DNA from: Acholeplasmataceae bacterium
Lineage (GTDB): Bacteria > Bacillota_I > Bacilli_A > ML615J-28 > CAG-698
NCBI GenBank assembly: GCA_012841765.1
Contig: DUUA01000124.1
Location: 1 to 12,408, forward strand
Length of the DNA: 12,408 bases
Direction of reading: 5' to 3'
This document shows, in pieces, positions 6,156 through 12,408 of this stretch. Every line of letters starts with the position of its first letter. The stretch's first letter is position 1. The notes beneath the pieces are model-generated. The model searched no databases. It was given only the letters and a program-made list of their open reading frames with translations, and was not told the DNA's origin. A program made the position numbers and the translations under genes.

Positions 6156-6632
6156 TTAAATATTTTGATTAGCATCAATCATTTTAATGAATTCTGGTTC
6201 TTTTCTTAGAGTATTAAAAACTACAACCCCAACAATCATCACAACTAATTCCCCTAATGCAACTTGTAATGCTGATAAAATAAAAGGGAGATCTAAGATT
6301 AAATATAATTCTAAACCAATTATTAAAGCATTAATAATAACTGGAAAAATCGCTGCAATATATAACCTCTTACTATTCATAATACCAATTAAAGATAAAC
6401 TGGTAGCAACAGTGCCAAAAATAACATCAACCCAACCCATTGGCGACATAAAGTTAGCAATCATGCAACCGATTATTAATCCTAACATATAATCTTTTCT
6501 AAAAAAAACTAATAATACTAATACTTCTGAAATTCTAAATTGAATATTCCCAAAAGAAAATGGATTTATAATAGTAAAAACGATATAAAGAGCCGCAACT
6601 ATCGCATTACGGACGATACTTTTTGTATTCAT
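6156..6632 (-). CDS. queT: QueT family queuosine precursor transporter (ECF S component)
   Basis: A 158-residue membrane protein with about five hydrophobic helices and the QueT/DUF988 pattern: MNTKSIVRNAIVAALYIVFT, PFSFGNIQFRISEVLVLL, GCMIANFMSPMGWVDVIFGT. QueT proteins are substrate-capture (S) components of ECF transporters for a queuosine precursor such as preQ1 or preQ0. Start: the ATG at 6632 with AAGGAG at 6644-6639; a 13-codon in-frame extension to 6671 would run through the riboswitch and is rejected. It has its own promoter and a preQ1-I riboswitch, which independently supports the substrate. It encodes no ATPase or T component; the nearest are in the B12 operon just upstream, but a shared ECF module elsewhere in the genome could serve it. 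Confidence 0.92.
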   Translation of the reverse strand: MNTKSIVRNAIVAALYIVFTIINPFSFGNIQFRISEVLVLLVFFRKDYMLGLIIGCMIANFMSPMGWVDVIFGTVATSLSLIGIMNSKRLYIAAIFPVIINALIIGLELYLILDLPFILSALQVALGELVVMIVGVVVFNTLRKEPEFIKMIDANQNI

Positions 6633-6638
6633 AAAACA

Positions 6639-6684
6639 CTCCTTGTTTTTTACTTTAAGATGGTTAGGCAAGGAACAACATCTT
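6639..6684 (-). promoter_or_regulatory. PreQ1-I riboswitch, translational type
   Basis: On the minus strand, stem P1 AAGATG (6684-6679) / CATCTT (6662-6657), a loop containing TTCCTTGCCTAAC, an A-rich strand (AAAGTAAAAAA) and CAAGG (6645-6641) that pairs with CCTTG (6673-6669) to form the H-type pseudoknot. This layout matches the small preQ1-I aptamer. CAAGG overlaps the AAGGAG Shine-Dalgarno of queT, so ligand binding should block translation. L1 is slightly longer than in the best-known examples. Confidence 0.8.
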
Positions 6685-6693
6685 AGTTAAATT

Positions 6694-6708
6694 ATTATAT
6701 CATAAATG
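6694..6708 (-). promoter_or_regulatory. Extended -10 promoter for queT
   Basis: TGATATAAT on the minus strand (TATAAT at 6699-6694, TG two bases upstream) places the transcription start at about 6687, just before the preQ1 aptamer. The -35 is weak (TTAAAT or TTTAAA within the palindrome at 6710-6732). The same TTATGATATAAT string occurs in the B12 operon promoter. Confidence 0.65.
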
Positions 6709-6709
6709 A

Positions 6710-6732
6710 GTTAATTATTTAAAATAATTAAC
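6710..6732 (-). terminator. AT-rich palindrome at the end of the B12 operon, possible weak terminator
   Basis: GTTAATTATTT and AAATAATTAAC are perfect inverted repeats separated by one base. It overlaps the stop codon of the S component gene and abuts the queT promoter. There is no good T run after it (TCATTTATG), so termination would be weak; it could alternatively be an operator. Confidence 0.4.
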
Positions 6733-7414
6733 CGATAAAAATTCCATATTTATTCTTTGCTCTATTAAATATTTCCAATAAAGGTTTAGCAAAGATTACG
6801 ATAAAGACACAATTAGAAACAATATAAATAATCAATATTGGCATAGAAGTGATTAATATTGCTAAATATCTAGATAAGTTAAAACCTTGGTCAATTTGTA
6901 AAACTGTCCATACTTCAACAACACTTGTAAATAAAACTGCTCCTAAAACTCCAAGTAATAAAATAAAAGCAATGTTTTTACTAATTTGTTTATCTTTAAA
7001 TATTCCAGCAATATATCCTATCATTCCCCAAGAAAACATTTGAAATGGCGTCCAGGGCCCTTGTCCAAAATAAAAATTAGAAAGAACAGCACTTAACATT
7101 CCAATCATAAAACCTGATTCTTTTCCAAAAGCTAAAGCAGCTATAATTATAATTGCGGTAACAGGTTTAAAATGAGGAACAGAAGCAAAGATTATTCTAC
7201 TAACTACATTAACAGCAATAATAACCGCGATCAAAACCAATTCTTCTGCTTTTGGTTTTCTATTTTCATATGAAAGAATAAAAGGAACTAAAGCAAGTAA
7301 AGCTACTATTAAAGATAATAATCCAAACTGCTTATTTCGAAATAGTAAATATGAGCTTATAATAATTACAGGTATTATTAAAAAAATAATTAGATATTTA
7401 ATTTGTTTTTTCAT
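6728..7414 (-). CDS. ECF transporter S component, cobalamin type (CbrT-like)
   Basis: A 228-residue membrane protein with about six to seven hydrophobic helices. The middle carries the diagnostic stretch of cobalamin-type S components: PHFKPVTAIIIIAALAFG followed by ESGFMIGMLSAVLSNFYFGQGPWTPFQMFSWGMIGYIAG. The S component binds the vitamin and couples to the EcfT/EcfA module. The assignment to cobalamin comes from this motif and from the cobalamin riboswitch at the head of the operon. ATG at 7414 overlaps the stop of the ATPase gene by one base (TAATG) with no clear Shine-Dalgarno sequence, so it depends on translational coupling. It is the last gene of the operon. Related families transport corrinoid precursors, so the exact corrinoid is open. 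Confidence 0.88.
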   Translation of the reverse strand: MKKQIKYLIIFLIIPVIIISSYLLFRNKQFGLLSLIVALLALVPFILSYENRKPKAEELVLIAVIIAVNVVSRIIFASVPHFKPVTAIIIIAALAFGKESGFMIGMLSAVLSNFYFGQGPWTPFQMFSWGMIGYIAGIFKDKQISKNIAFILLLGVLGAVLFTSVVEVWTVLQIDQGFNLSRYLAILITSMPILIIYIVSNCVFIVIFAKPLLEIFNRAKNKYGIFIG

Positions 7415-9054
7415 TATTTTAAACCATTTGCTAAAGCAAGAGCTATTACTTCATTATTAGTAACTGTATTTTGATAAAAATTTTTAGAAATTAAAGATGC
7501 TTTAGTTGTATATAAAATATTATTACTAAAAAACTCATGAATATTTGTAGGGTTATTAATCTTCCCATCAAATAACATTGCTATTCTATCACTTACAGTT
7601 GCTGAAAATTCAATGTCATGAGTAACCATAATAATAGTTACCTTTTCTTTTTGTAACTCTTTTAAAATATATACTAATTGTTTTTTTGCAAATGCATCAA
7701 GCCCTTTGGTCGGTTCATCTAAAAACAATATCTTTGGTTTTAAAAGTAATATTTTAGCAAGAGCACATTTTTGTATTTCTCCTCCTGATAAATCAAAAGG
7801 ATGCGAGTATAAATATGGATTTAGCTTTAATAACTCAATTATTTTATTTTTATCTTCTTCACTACTTCCACCAATTTTTAAACTATCATTTAAATCTTCT
7901 AAGACTGTTTTCTTTAAAAAAACATTTAAAGGATTTTGAGGAAGAATTGTTAAATTATTTATATATAAAGTATTATTCTTATATTCTTTTAACTTTTTGC
8001 CATTAATTACTATTTTTCCACTATATGGTTTTATCACTCCTGATAAAACATTTAGTAAAGTAGTTTTACCACTGCCGTTGCTTCCGAGAATAGTGAGAAT
8101 TTCGCCTTTCATAACTTTAACATTCAAATCATTTAAGATGTCCTGTCTTTGTTTGTCATAACTATAAAATATACCTTTGCCTTCTATAACGACATCATCA
8201 CTCAAATTAGGCATGCTATAGGGCAAATTAGGAGTAGTATTTACAAATTTTTTGGTTAATTCACTTCTAGCATCTTTTACAAAATAACTTACATTTAATC
8301 CTAAAGAATTAGTTATTTGTAAAGCGCTTGGAAGTGCTTCTTTAATATCTAAATTATTGTTTCTTATGTAATTGTTAACTTCTTCTTTAGTATCTTTAAT
8401 TAGGAGTTTGCCTTCATCAAGCAATAGCACTTGATCCACAATCCCAAAAACATCTTCTAAATTATGCTCAACTAAAATTATTGTAATTCCTAATTCTTTA
8501 TTAATCTTAGTTAACAGCCCTAAAAAATTACTTCTAGCTATTGGATCTAATTGTGAGGTTGGTTCATCAAGTAAAATTAGTTTAGGATTCATTACTAATA
8601 TTGAAGCTAAATTAAGTATTTGTTTTTGACCTCCTGATAAATTAGCAGTCTTATCGTAAAACCAATTATCAATTCCAAAGAAATTAGAAATTTCTGCAAT
8701 TCTATTTCTCATAACTTCCATTGGTGTATTTAAGTTTTCTAAACCAAAACTAAGTTCATGCCAAACTTTATCGGTAACAATTTGATTATCAGGATTTTGA
8801 AAAACATAACCGATACTTTGTGGTTCTACATTTTCTTCTACATTCTTATCAAGAAATAAAACTTTTCCATCTTTACTACCATTTGGCATTAATTCTTTTT
8901 TTATGAGTTTTAATAATGTAGTCTTCCCACAACCCGTTTTACCACAAACAAGCAAAAAATCACCTTCATTTACTTCTAAAGAGATATTATTTAAAGCATA
9001 TTTATCTTCTAAAGCATATTTAAAACTTAAATTTTTGATTTCAAGTAGTGCCAT
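7414..9054 (-). CDS. ECF transporter ATP-binding protein with two fused ABC domains (EcfA-EcfA')
   Basis: A 546-residue protein carrying two complete ATPase domains, equivalent to EcfA1 and EcfA2 fused head to tail. First domain: Walker A GKTGCGKT (38-45), Q-loop VFQNPDNQ (84-91), signature LSGGQKQ (139-145), Walker B LILLDEP (159-165), switch EHNL. Second domain: Walker A GSNGSGKTT (324-332), signature LSGGE (422-426), Walker B ILFLDEP (442-448), switch THDI. The linker is about 235-285. Both sites look intact. It energises vitamin uptake with the T and S components next to it. ATG at 9054 with AGGAGA about 9 nt upstream; it overlaps the T component gene by 28 bp, and its stop overlaps the S gene start by one base. 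A fused ATPase linked to its own T and S genes is the dedicated (group I) ECF arrangement. Confidence 0.94.
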   Translation of the reverse strand: MALLEIKNLSFKYALEDKYALNNISLEVNEGDFLLVCGKTGCGKTTLLKLIKKELMPNGSKDGKVLFLDKNVEENVEPQSIGYVFQNPDNQIVTDKVWHELSFGLENLNTPMEVMRNRIAEISNFFGIDNWFYDKTANLSGGQKQILNLASILVMNPKLILLDEPTSQLDPIARSNFLGLLTKINKELGITIILVEHNLEDVFGIVDQVLLLDEGKLLIKDTKEEVNNYIRNNNLDIKEALPSALQITNSLGLNVSYFVKDARSELTKKFVNTTPNLPYSMPNLSDDVVIEGKGIFYSYDKQRQDILNDLNVKVMKGEILTILGSNGSGKTTLLNVLSGVIKPYSGKIVINGKKLKEYKNNTLYINNLTILPQNPLNVFLKKTVLEDLNDSLKIGGSSEEDKNKIIELLKLNPYLYSHPFDLSGGEIQKCALAKILLLKPKILFLDEPTKGLDAFAKKQLVYILKELQKEKVTIIMVTHDIEFSATVSDRIAMLFDGKINNPTNIHEFFSNNILYTTKASLISKNFYQNTVTNNEVIALALANGLK

Positions 9055-9908
9055 TTAATTTTCTCCTTAATTTCATATAAAACAGGTAAAAGCATATATA
9101 TACTTAAAAGTGATAAAAATACAATTAAATAAATATCAAATTTCAGATTAGATATAGTTGGATAATAATAAAAATCTAAATTCCCAGCTACATACATATA
9201 AATAAATAAAACTATTGTTACTAAATTTATTAACATCACAATCAAATCTTGACGTTTAAACCGGTATAAAGAATAATTACTTCTTTTACCAATTCCATAT
9301 CCTCTGGCTTTCATTGATAATGAAGTATCTAAAGAACTATCAATTGCCCAAGTTAATAAAGCCAAAAAAACTTTGATAGAATTTTCTAAACGATTAAAAA
9401 TTCCTCCTTTAGAATATAATCCTAATGTCTTTTGAGTGTTTTTAATCTCTCTTCTTTTCTTAATAAAATTTGGAATGAATTTTAAGCCCATTGAAATTAT
9501 TAAGCCTAATGTAGGAATTATTCCTTGAAATAAAAATAGAGTTTTATCACTATCCATTACTTGATTAAAAACAGAAAACCAATACATAATAGCTATAAAT
9601 AATGTAGCAATACTTACACCATAAATAATTGCCTCCAAAGTAATAGCATTATCATTAAGAAAAAATAAAATAGTTTTCCCATTATGGCTAAATAACGGAT
9701 TCGCTAGAACTATTAAAACAAATGTAATTAAATAAAATGAAATATTCATAAAAAATATTTTTGGTTTATTTAAATAAAGAGAATATATAATACTGGAAAC
9801 AAAAGATATTACTAATATTACAGGATTATATGTGATCATTGTTAAAACAATAGTTGTCATAAAATAAGAAAAAATAGTAAAAGGATGAAAATTAGCGAAT
9901 GTTTTCAT
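9027..9908 (-). CDS. ECF transporter T component (EcfT/CbiQ-like transmembrane protein)
   Basis: A 293-residue integral membrane protein with hydrophobic segments near the N-terminus, at about 60-120 and near the C-terminus. The cytoplasmic coupling region carries SLSMKARGYGIG, the ARG-type motif by which T components contact the ATPases. It links the S component to the double ATPase. Start: the ATG at 9908 has GGAGGAAA just upstream; an in-frame ATG at 9932 gives an N-terminal MMMFWRKI extension encoded by the ribosome binding site itself and is rejected. The gene overlaps the preceding DUF4430 gene by 17 bp and the ATPase gene by 28 bp. Confidence 0.92.
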   Translation of the reverse strand: MKTFANFHPFTIFSYFMTTIVLTMITYNPVILVISFVSSIIYSLYLNKPKIFFMNISFYLITFVLIVLANPLFSHNGKTILFFLNDNAITLEAIIYGVSIATLFIAIMYWFSVFNQVMDSDKTLFLFQGIIPTLGLIISMGLKFIPNFIKKRREIKNTQKTLGLYSKGGIFNRLENSIKVFLALLTWAIDSSLDTSLSMKARGYGIGKRSNYSLYRFKRQDLIVMLINLVTIVLFIYMYVAGNLDFYYYPTISNLKFDIYLIVFLSLLSIYMLLPVLYEIKEKIKWHYLKSKI

Positions 9909-10431
9909 AATTTTCCTCCAAAACATCATCACCTAAATCACAAGTATAGACGATATTTATATAGTCGTTATTTTTAAGTTTATAATCACTAATTGATTGA
10001 TCTCCTTTTATTCCATTTACTAAATAGACCCATCCACTTAAAGCCCCACAATCAAATTCATATAAATAACTGATTCCTCTTATATATTTAGAATCTCCAT
10101 AGCCTTTTGTTTCTAGTTGAATACGAAAATGTTTACTAGCTCTTAGTAAGATATCATAAACAGTATCAGCCTCTCTCAAAACTAACTCTGTTGACTTTAA
10201 AACATAACCATTTTCAGGAAGATAGTTTTCTTCTTTTAAACTAGGTGTTAAAATATCCCAGTTATCATATATTAAATGACAATCAATTTCTAAAGTGATA
10301 ACTTCAGTTTCATTAGTAATATTATCAATATTATTTAGATAGTGTTCTTGAACACTTTCAATTTTTACACCACCAATAAGAATAACCAATATAATAACAA
10401 ATGAGAAAATTAAAAGAAGATCTTTTTTCAT
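9892..10431 (-). CDS. Membrane-anchored DUF4430 (transcobalamin C-terminal-like) protein
   Basis: A 179-residue protein with an N-terminal hydrophobic segment (about residues 4-22) without a lipobox cysteine, so probably an uncleaved anchor or a signal peptide, and an extracellular domain. Residues about 95-172 show the DUF4430 pattern: ADTVYDILLRAS, YIRGISYLYEFDCGALSGWVYLVNG, SISDYKLKNNDYINIVYTCDLGDD. In animals this fold is the beta domain of transcobalamin and intrinsic factor, which closes over bound cobalamin. Together with the alpha/alpha-toroid protein encoded just upstream (one-base TAATG overlap, hence translational coupling) and the cobalamin riboswitch, a role in capturing cobalamin at the cell surface for the ECF transporter is a good inference. 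Binding itself is not proven by the sequence. Confidence 0.85.
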   Translation of the reverse strand: MKKDLLLIFSFVIILVILIGGVKIESVQEHYLNNIDNITNETEVITLEIDCHLIYDNWDILTPSLKEENYLPENGYVLKSTELVLREADTVYDILLRASKHFRIQLETKGYGDSKYIRGISYLYEFDCGALSGWVYLVNGIKGDQSISDYKLKNNDYINIVYTCDLGDDVLEENYENIR

Positions 10432-12113
10432 TATTTATTCCTCTTTCTTTTAATTATTCTTAAAGTAAAAATTGAAAAAACACTAATAAGAGCTATTAAT
10501 AAAAAACCGATAATTAAATTACGTTCATTAAAGAAATTGCTAGGATTTACTTCTTCATATAGAATAATATGTTTTTTAGAATCTTTTAACAAATCTTTAT
10601 ACAAATCAATAATTGCTTCTTTTTGAATTTCATCTTCTTCTCTTAAATAGTCTTCAATTAACTCATTTAAAACTAAAACTTTATTTTTTTCTTCTTTAAT
10701 AATATTAATCTTTTCATCTAATCTTATTTTAGTATTACCATCAATATTAGAAAATCTTATTTTTTCTTGATAATAAACCATTTCATAAAAATTTTCTATC
10801 TTGGGATTTTTCACAAGTTTTACAATGTTATTAATATCCTCTTTAGTAACTGATATTTCTTCATTTACAATTACAAGATTATCATTATAAGCTTCTTCAA
10901 TTACTACTTCAATATTATTCATAGTTAAATTATTATATAAATGAGAGAAATTATAAACATAATTTCTTTCACTTCCAGGAATTAATTTATACCTTAATAA
11001 TAATTGTTCTAAACCACTAATTGATAAATTATCAGCATCTTTAATAGCAAAAATTAAACTGTTAATTTCTTCTTTTAATTTAGAGTCTATTTCTGGTTTT
11101 AAATCATAAATGGATCTCTTTTTATTAACAAATCTATCGTAGGCAACTAATCCCATAAAAGCTTGATAGCCCGATATTTTATTTGTTTTATCATTTCTTC
11201 TAAAAGTTCCATCTTTATTTTGGTATTTTATAATCCCATCAAGTACAGTTTTATCATTTTTTATAAATCGTTCATCTGTATCGATATCAATTCCTAAACT
11301 TGTAAGACTAATTAATACTTGTGCAGTGCTTTCCGCATTTCCTATTCCATAACTCTCAAAATCACCATCTGGTTTTTGTAATGAAGAAAAAAGCAATAAA
11401 ACTCTATCAATTACATCTTTTACAGTAGTTTCAATATTTCTATCTTGAAGTTTATTATAAACATTATAAACAATTAAAGAATTATAATATTCACTTAGCG
11501 CTTGAACAACTAAAGCACTCATATCAATATCAGGTTCATCTTTGCTGAAAGCAAAACCTCCACCCGGAATTTCATAACTCAAAATATTTTCTATTAAAGA
11601 TTTTCTTGAGTGAAATAAATCGTCATTAATTTCTTCAAAAGCAAATGAGTCAAGAGCCATTAAAGCAAAGACAAAACTATTAATTCCTTGTTTTTCTAAT
11701 GATTCACTTTGTTTGGTATTATAGATTCCATCAAATAATAAATCATAACTAAAATTATTTAGAGTAATCTCACTAGGATTAAGGCCCACAGAAACAGATA
11801 ACATTATTAATCGATGCCATTCAGTCATTAAGTTTTTATTTAGATAACCATATTTTTCATAGTTGTCGCTAATATAATGTCTTAATAAACCTTTATATAA
11901 ATTAATATCAAGCTCTTTTTCACTTCTTAAAATGCTAAATAAAAACCAGTCATCAAAATTATTTCCTGCTTTTTTTTGCAATTCAAATATCTCATCAAAA
12001 GAAAAATTTGATAAATAATTATCAATATTTTCATTAGTTTCTCTTTCACTTGCACTAACAGCTATACTAAAGAAATTAACAAATATTAAAATTAATATAA
12101 AAACTTTTTTCAT
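10431..12113 (-). CDS. Secreted, TM-anchored alpha/alpha-toroid (terpenoid cyclase-like/transcobalamin alpha-like) protein
   Basis: A 560-residue protein with a signal peptide (MKKVFILILIFVNFFSIAVSA, cleavage near ASE), a large extracellular part and a C-terminal TM helix (about 527-548, IIGFLLIALISVFSIFTLRII) followed by KRKRNK, so it is type I anchored. Residues about 130-340 carry prenyltransferase/squalene-cyclase-type toroid repeats: GGGFAFSKDEPDIDMSALVVQAL, QKPDGDFESYGIGNAESTAQVLISL, YQNKDGTFRRN. No cyclase DXDD-type catalytic context is expected in a secreted protein; the same fold forms the alpha domain of transcobalamin. Residues 340-520 are helical and charged, of unknown function. 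Start: ATG at 12113 with AGGTGAT upstream; an upstream in-frame ATG at 12149 lies inside the riboswitch terminator and is rejected. First gene of the B12 operon. Confidence 0.87.
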   Translation of the reverse strand: MKKVFILILIFVNFFSIAVSASERETNENIDNYLSNFSFDEIFELQKKAGNNFDDWFLFSILRSEKELDINLYKGLLRHYISDNYEKYGYLNKNLMTEWHRLIMLSVSVGLNPSEITLNNFSYDLLFDGIYNTKQSESLEKQGINSFVFALMALDSFAFEEINDDLFHSRKSLIENILSYEIPGGGFAFSKDEPDIDMSALVVQALSEYYNSLIVYNVYNKLQDRNIETTVKDVIDRVLLLFSSLQKPDGDFESYGIGNAESTAQVLISLTSLGIDIDTDERFIKNDKTVLDGIIKYQNKDGTFRRNDKTNKISGYQAFMGLVAYDRFVNKKRSIYDLKPEIDSKLKEEINSLIFAIKDADNLSISGLEQLLLRYKLIPGSERNYVYNFSHLYNNLTMNNIEVVIEEAYNDNLVIVNEEISVTKEDINNIVKLVKNPKIENFYEMVYYQEKIRFSNIDGNTKIRLDEKINIIKEEKNKVLVLNELIEDYLREEDEIQKEAIIDLYKDLLKDSKKHIILYEEVNPSNFFNERNLIIGFLLIALISVFSIFTLRIIKRKRNK

Positions 12114-12117
12114 TTCA

Positions 12118-12174
12118 TCACCTAAAAAAATGCCACCTTTGGGTGGCATTTACTATTCTTTTAATAACAAACAT
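12118..12174 (-). other. Possible 18-codon upstream ORF in the riboswitch expression platform
   Basis: ATG at 12174 follows GGAGGGGAA closely and the frame runs through the whole terminator hairpin to TGA at 12120-12118, ending 4 nt before the start of the toroid gene. The spacing to the purine-rich box is short and the box may simply be part of the riboswitch, so translation is uncertain. Confidence 0.25.
12124..12150 (-). terminator. Terminator of the cobalamin riboswitch
   Basis: A perfect 9-bp GC-rich stem (AATGCCACC / GGTGGCATT) with a 4-nt loop and seven T residues (12130-12124), located between the B12 aptamer and the start codon of the first gene. It is the expected transcriptional off-switch when the vitamin is bound. 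Confidence 0.92.
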
Positions 12175-12199
12175 TTCCCCTCCGGAATGATCTACTTTA

Positions 12200-12350
12200 G
12201 TTAATGGCAGGTCTCCTGACTTAAGAATCATCATAAATCTTAATCTTCCCGATTTCTCAGTGATATATAAAGATTTACTCCTCAATTACAGTAGCGGGGG
12301 CTATTCTAGATTTTCACTAGATTCCCTATTAATGCATCAAATGCAACCAA
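12200..12350 (-). promoter_or_regulatory. Cobalamin (B12) riboswitch aptamer
   Basis: The minus strand contains, in the right order, GGTTGCATTTGATGC, then ATAGGGAATCTAGTGAAAATC, then CCCCCGCTACTGTAA, then CACTGAGAAATCGGGAAG, and the B12 box AAGTCAGGAGACCTGCC (12222-12206). These are the conserved core segments of cobalamin riboswitches. The terminator that follows makes it a transcriptional off-switch for the five-gene uptake operon. Confidence 0.96.
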
Positions 12351-12374
12351 AAACTATTCTATTTAATTAAACAT

Positions 12375-12383
12375 ATTATATCA
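12375..12383 (-). promoter_or_regulatory. Extended -10 promoter of the B12 uptake operon
   Basis: TGATATAAT on the minus strand (TATAAT at 12380-12375, TG two bases upstream), about 25-30 nt before the aptamer. A -35 at 17-nt spacing would be TAGTAA, a weak match, consistent with an extended -10 promoter. Confidence 0.65.
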
Positions 12384-12408
12384 TAAGTATTACTTAATTA
12401 CTATAAAA

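Larger units (their letters stand above)
3487..6160 (-). repeat. Tandem duplication of promoter-attenuator-lipoprotein unit
   Basis: Two direct copies of about 1.3 kb (roughly 3487-4808 and 4847-6160), each with promoter, leader peptide, attenuator and lipoprotein gene in the same order. The region upstream of each promoter also matches (gaaaacacttacat at 4779-4792 and 6132-6145, followed by taaatat), so the duplicated unit started upstream of the promoter. The copies have diverged, so the duplication is not recent. Confidence 0.8.

Noticed and set aside
6633..6671. Longer N-terminus of QueT starting at 6671
   Set aside because: It overlaps the preQ1 aptamer and has no ribosome binding site; the family N-terminus begins at the ATG at 6632.
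2774..8006. Several plus-strand reading frames of 60-110 codons inside the transporter genes
   Set aside because: They lie antisense to well-supported genes, have no recognisable motifs or ribosome binding sites, and read as low-complexity complements of membrane protein codons.
12114..12149. Longer N-terminus of the toroid protein starting at 12149
   Set aside because: It is encoded by the riboswitch terminator hairpin; the ATG at 12113 begins a clean signal peptide and has AGGTGAT upstream.
1..12408. Alternative genetic code (TGA as Trp) suggested by the AT-rich, Mollicutes-like character
   Set aside because: Conserved tryptophans are encoded by TGG, all genes are full length under the standard code, and yidD ends at TGA at the expected place after its last motif.
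1..12408. CRISPR array, insertion sequence, phage genes or tRNA/rRNA genes
   Set aside because: No short regularly spaced repeats, transposase motifs, integrase or structural phage genes, or tRNA cloverleaf with TTCGA-type arm were seen on either strand.

Overview
The window looks like the chromosome of a low-GC, Gram-positive-type bacterium of the Bacilli / former Tenericutes-like lineages. It is very AT-rich, has strong GGAGG-type ribosome binding sites, T-box-era Firmicutes gene families (ECF transporters, QueT, ABC_sub_bind transporters) and Rho-independent terminators. Tryptophan is encoded by TGG throughout and the yidD fragment ends in TGA, so the standard code is likely, not the Mycoplasma code. 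I cannot name the species. Except for the yidD fragment at the left edge, every gene lies on the minus strand, so the window is best read from right to left.

Right end, 12.4 to 6.7 kb: a vitamin B12 uptake operon. An extended -10 promoter (about 12375) is followed by a cobalamin riboswitch with a canonical B12 box and a Rho-independent terminator. Five tightly coupled genes follow: a signal-peptide/TM-anchored alpha/alpha-toroid protein (terpenoid cyclase-like fold), a membrane-anchored DUF4430 protein, an ECF T component (CbiQ-like), a fused double ECF ATPase, and a cobalamin-type ECF S component. The toroid and DUF4430 pair match the two domains of animal transcobalamin/intrinsic factor, split over two polypeptides.

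Middle, 6.7 to 6.1 kb: queT, an ECF S component for a queuosine precursor, has its own promoter and a preQ1-I riboswitch whose pseudoknot covers its Shine-Dalgarno sequence.

6.1 to 1.75 kb: a TrpXYZ-type ABC importer (ABC_sub_bind lipoprotein, permease, ATPase) with two tandemly duplicated lipoprotein genes. Each lipoprotein gene has its own promoter and a roughly 250-nt leader that encodes a 21-22 residue peptide loaded with Tyr/Phe codons (FYYYYYLPRRY and FFYYFYFPRRY). Downstream lie mutually exclusive hairpins and a strong terminator. This has the layout of a ribosome-mediated transcription attenuator sensing tyrosine (and phenylalanine in one copy). In Firmicutes, where T-boxes usually do this job, it is unusual, and it is the best candidate here for an undescribed system. 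It also predicts that the importer carries tyrosine/aromatic amino acids.

Left end, 1.7 to 0 kb: a secreted protein with several DUF5011-type Ig-like repeats and an aromatic amphipathic C-terminus. Its 3' end overlaps by 60 bp the 3' end of a convergent, window-truncated yidD.
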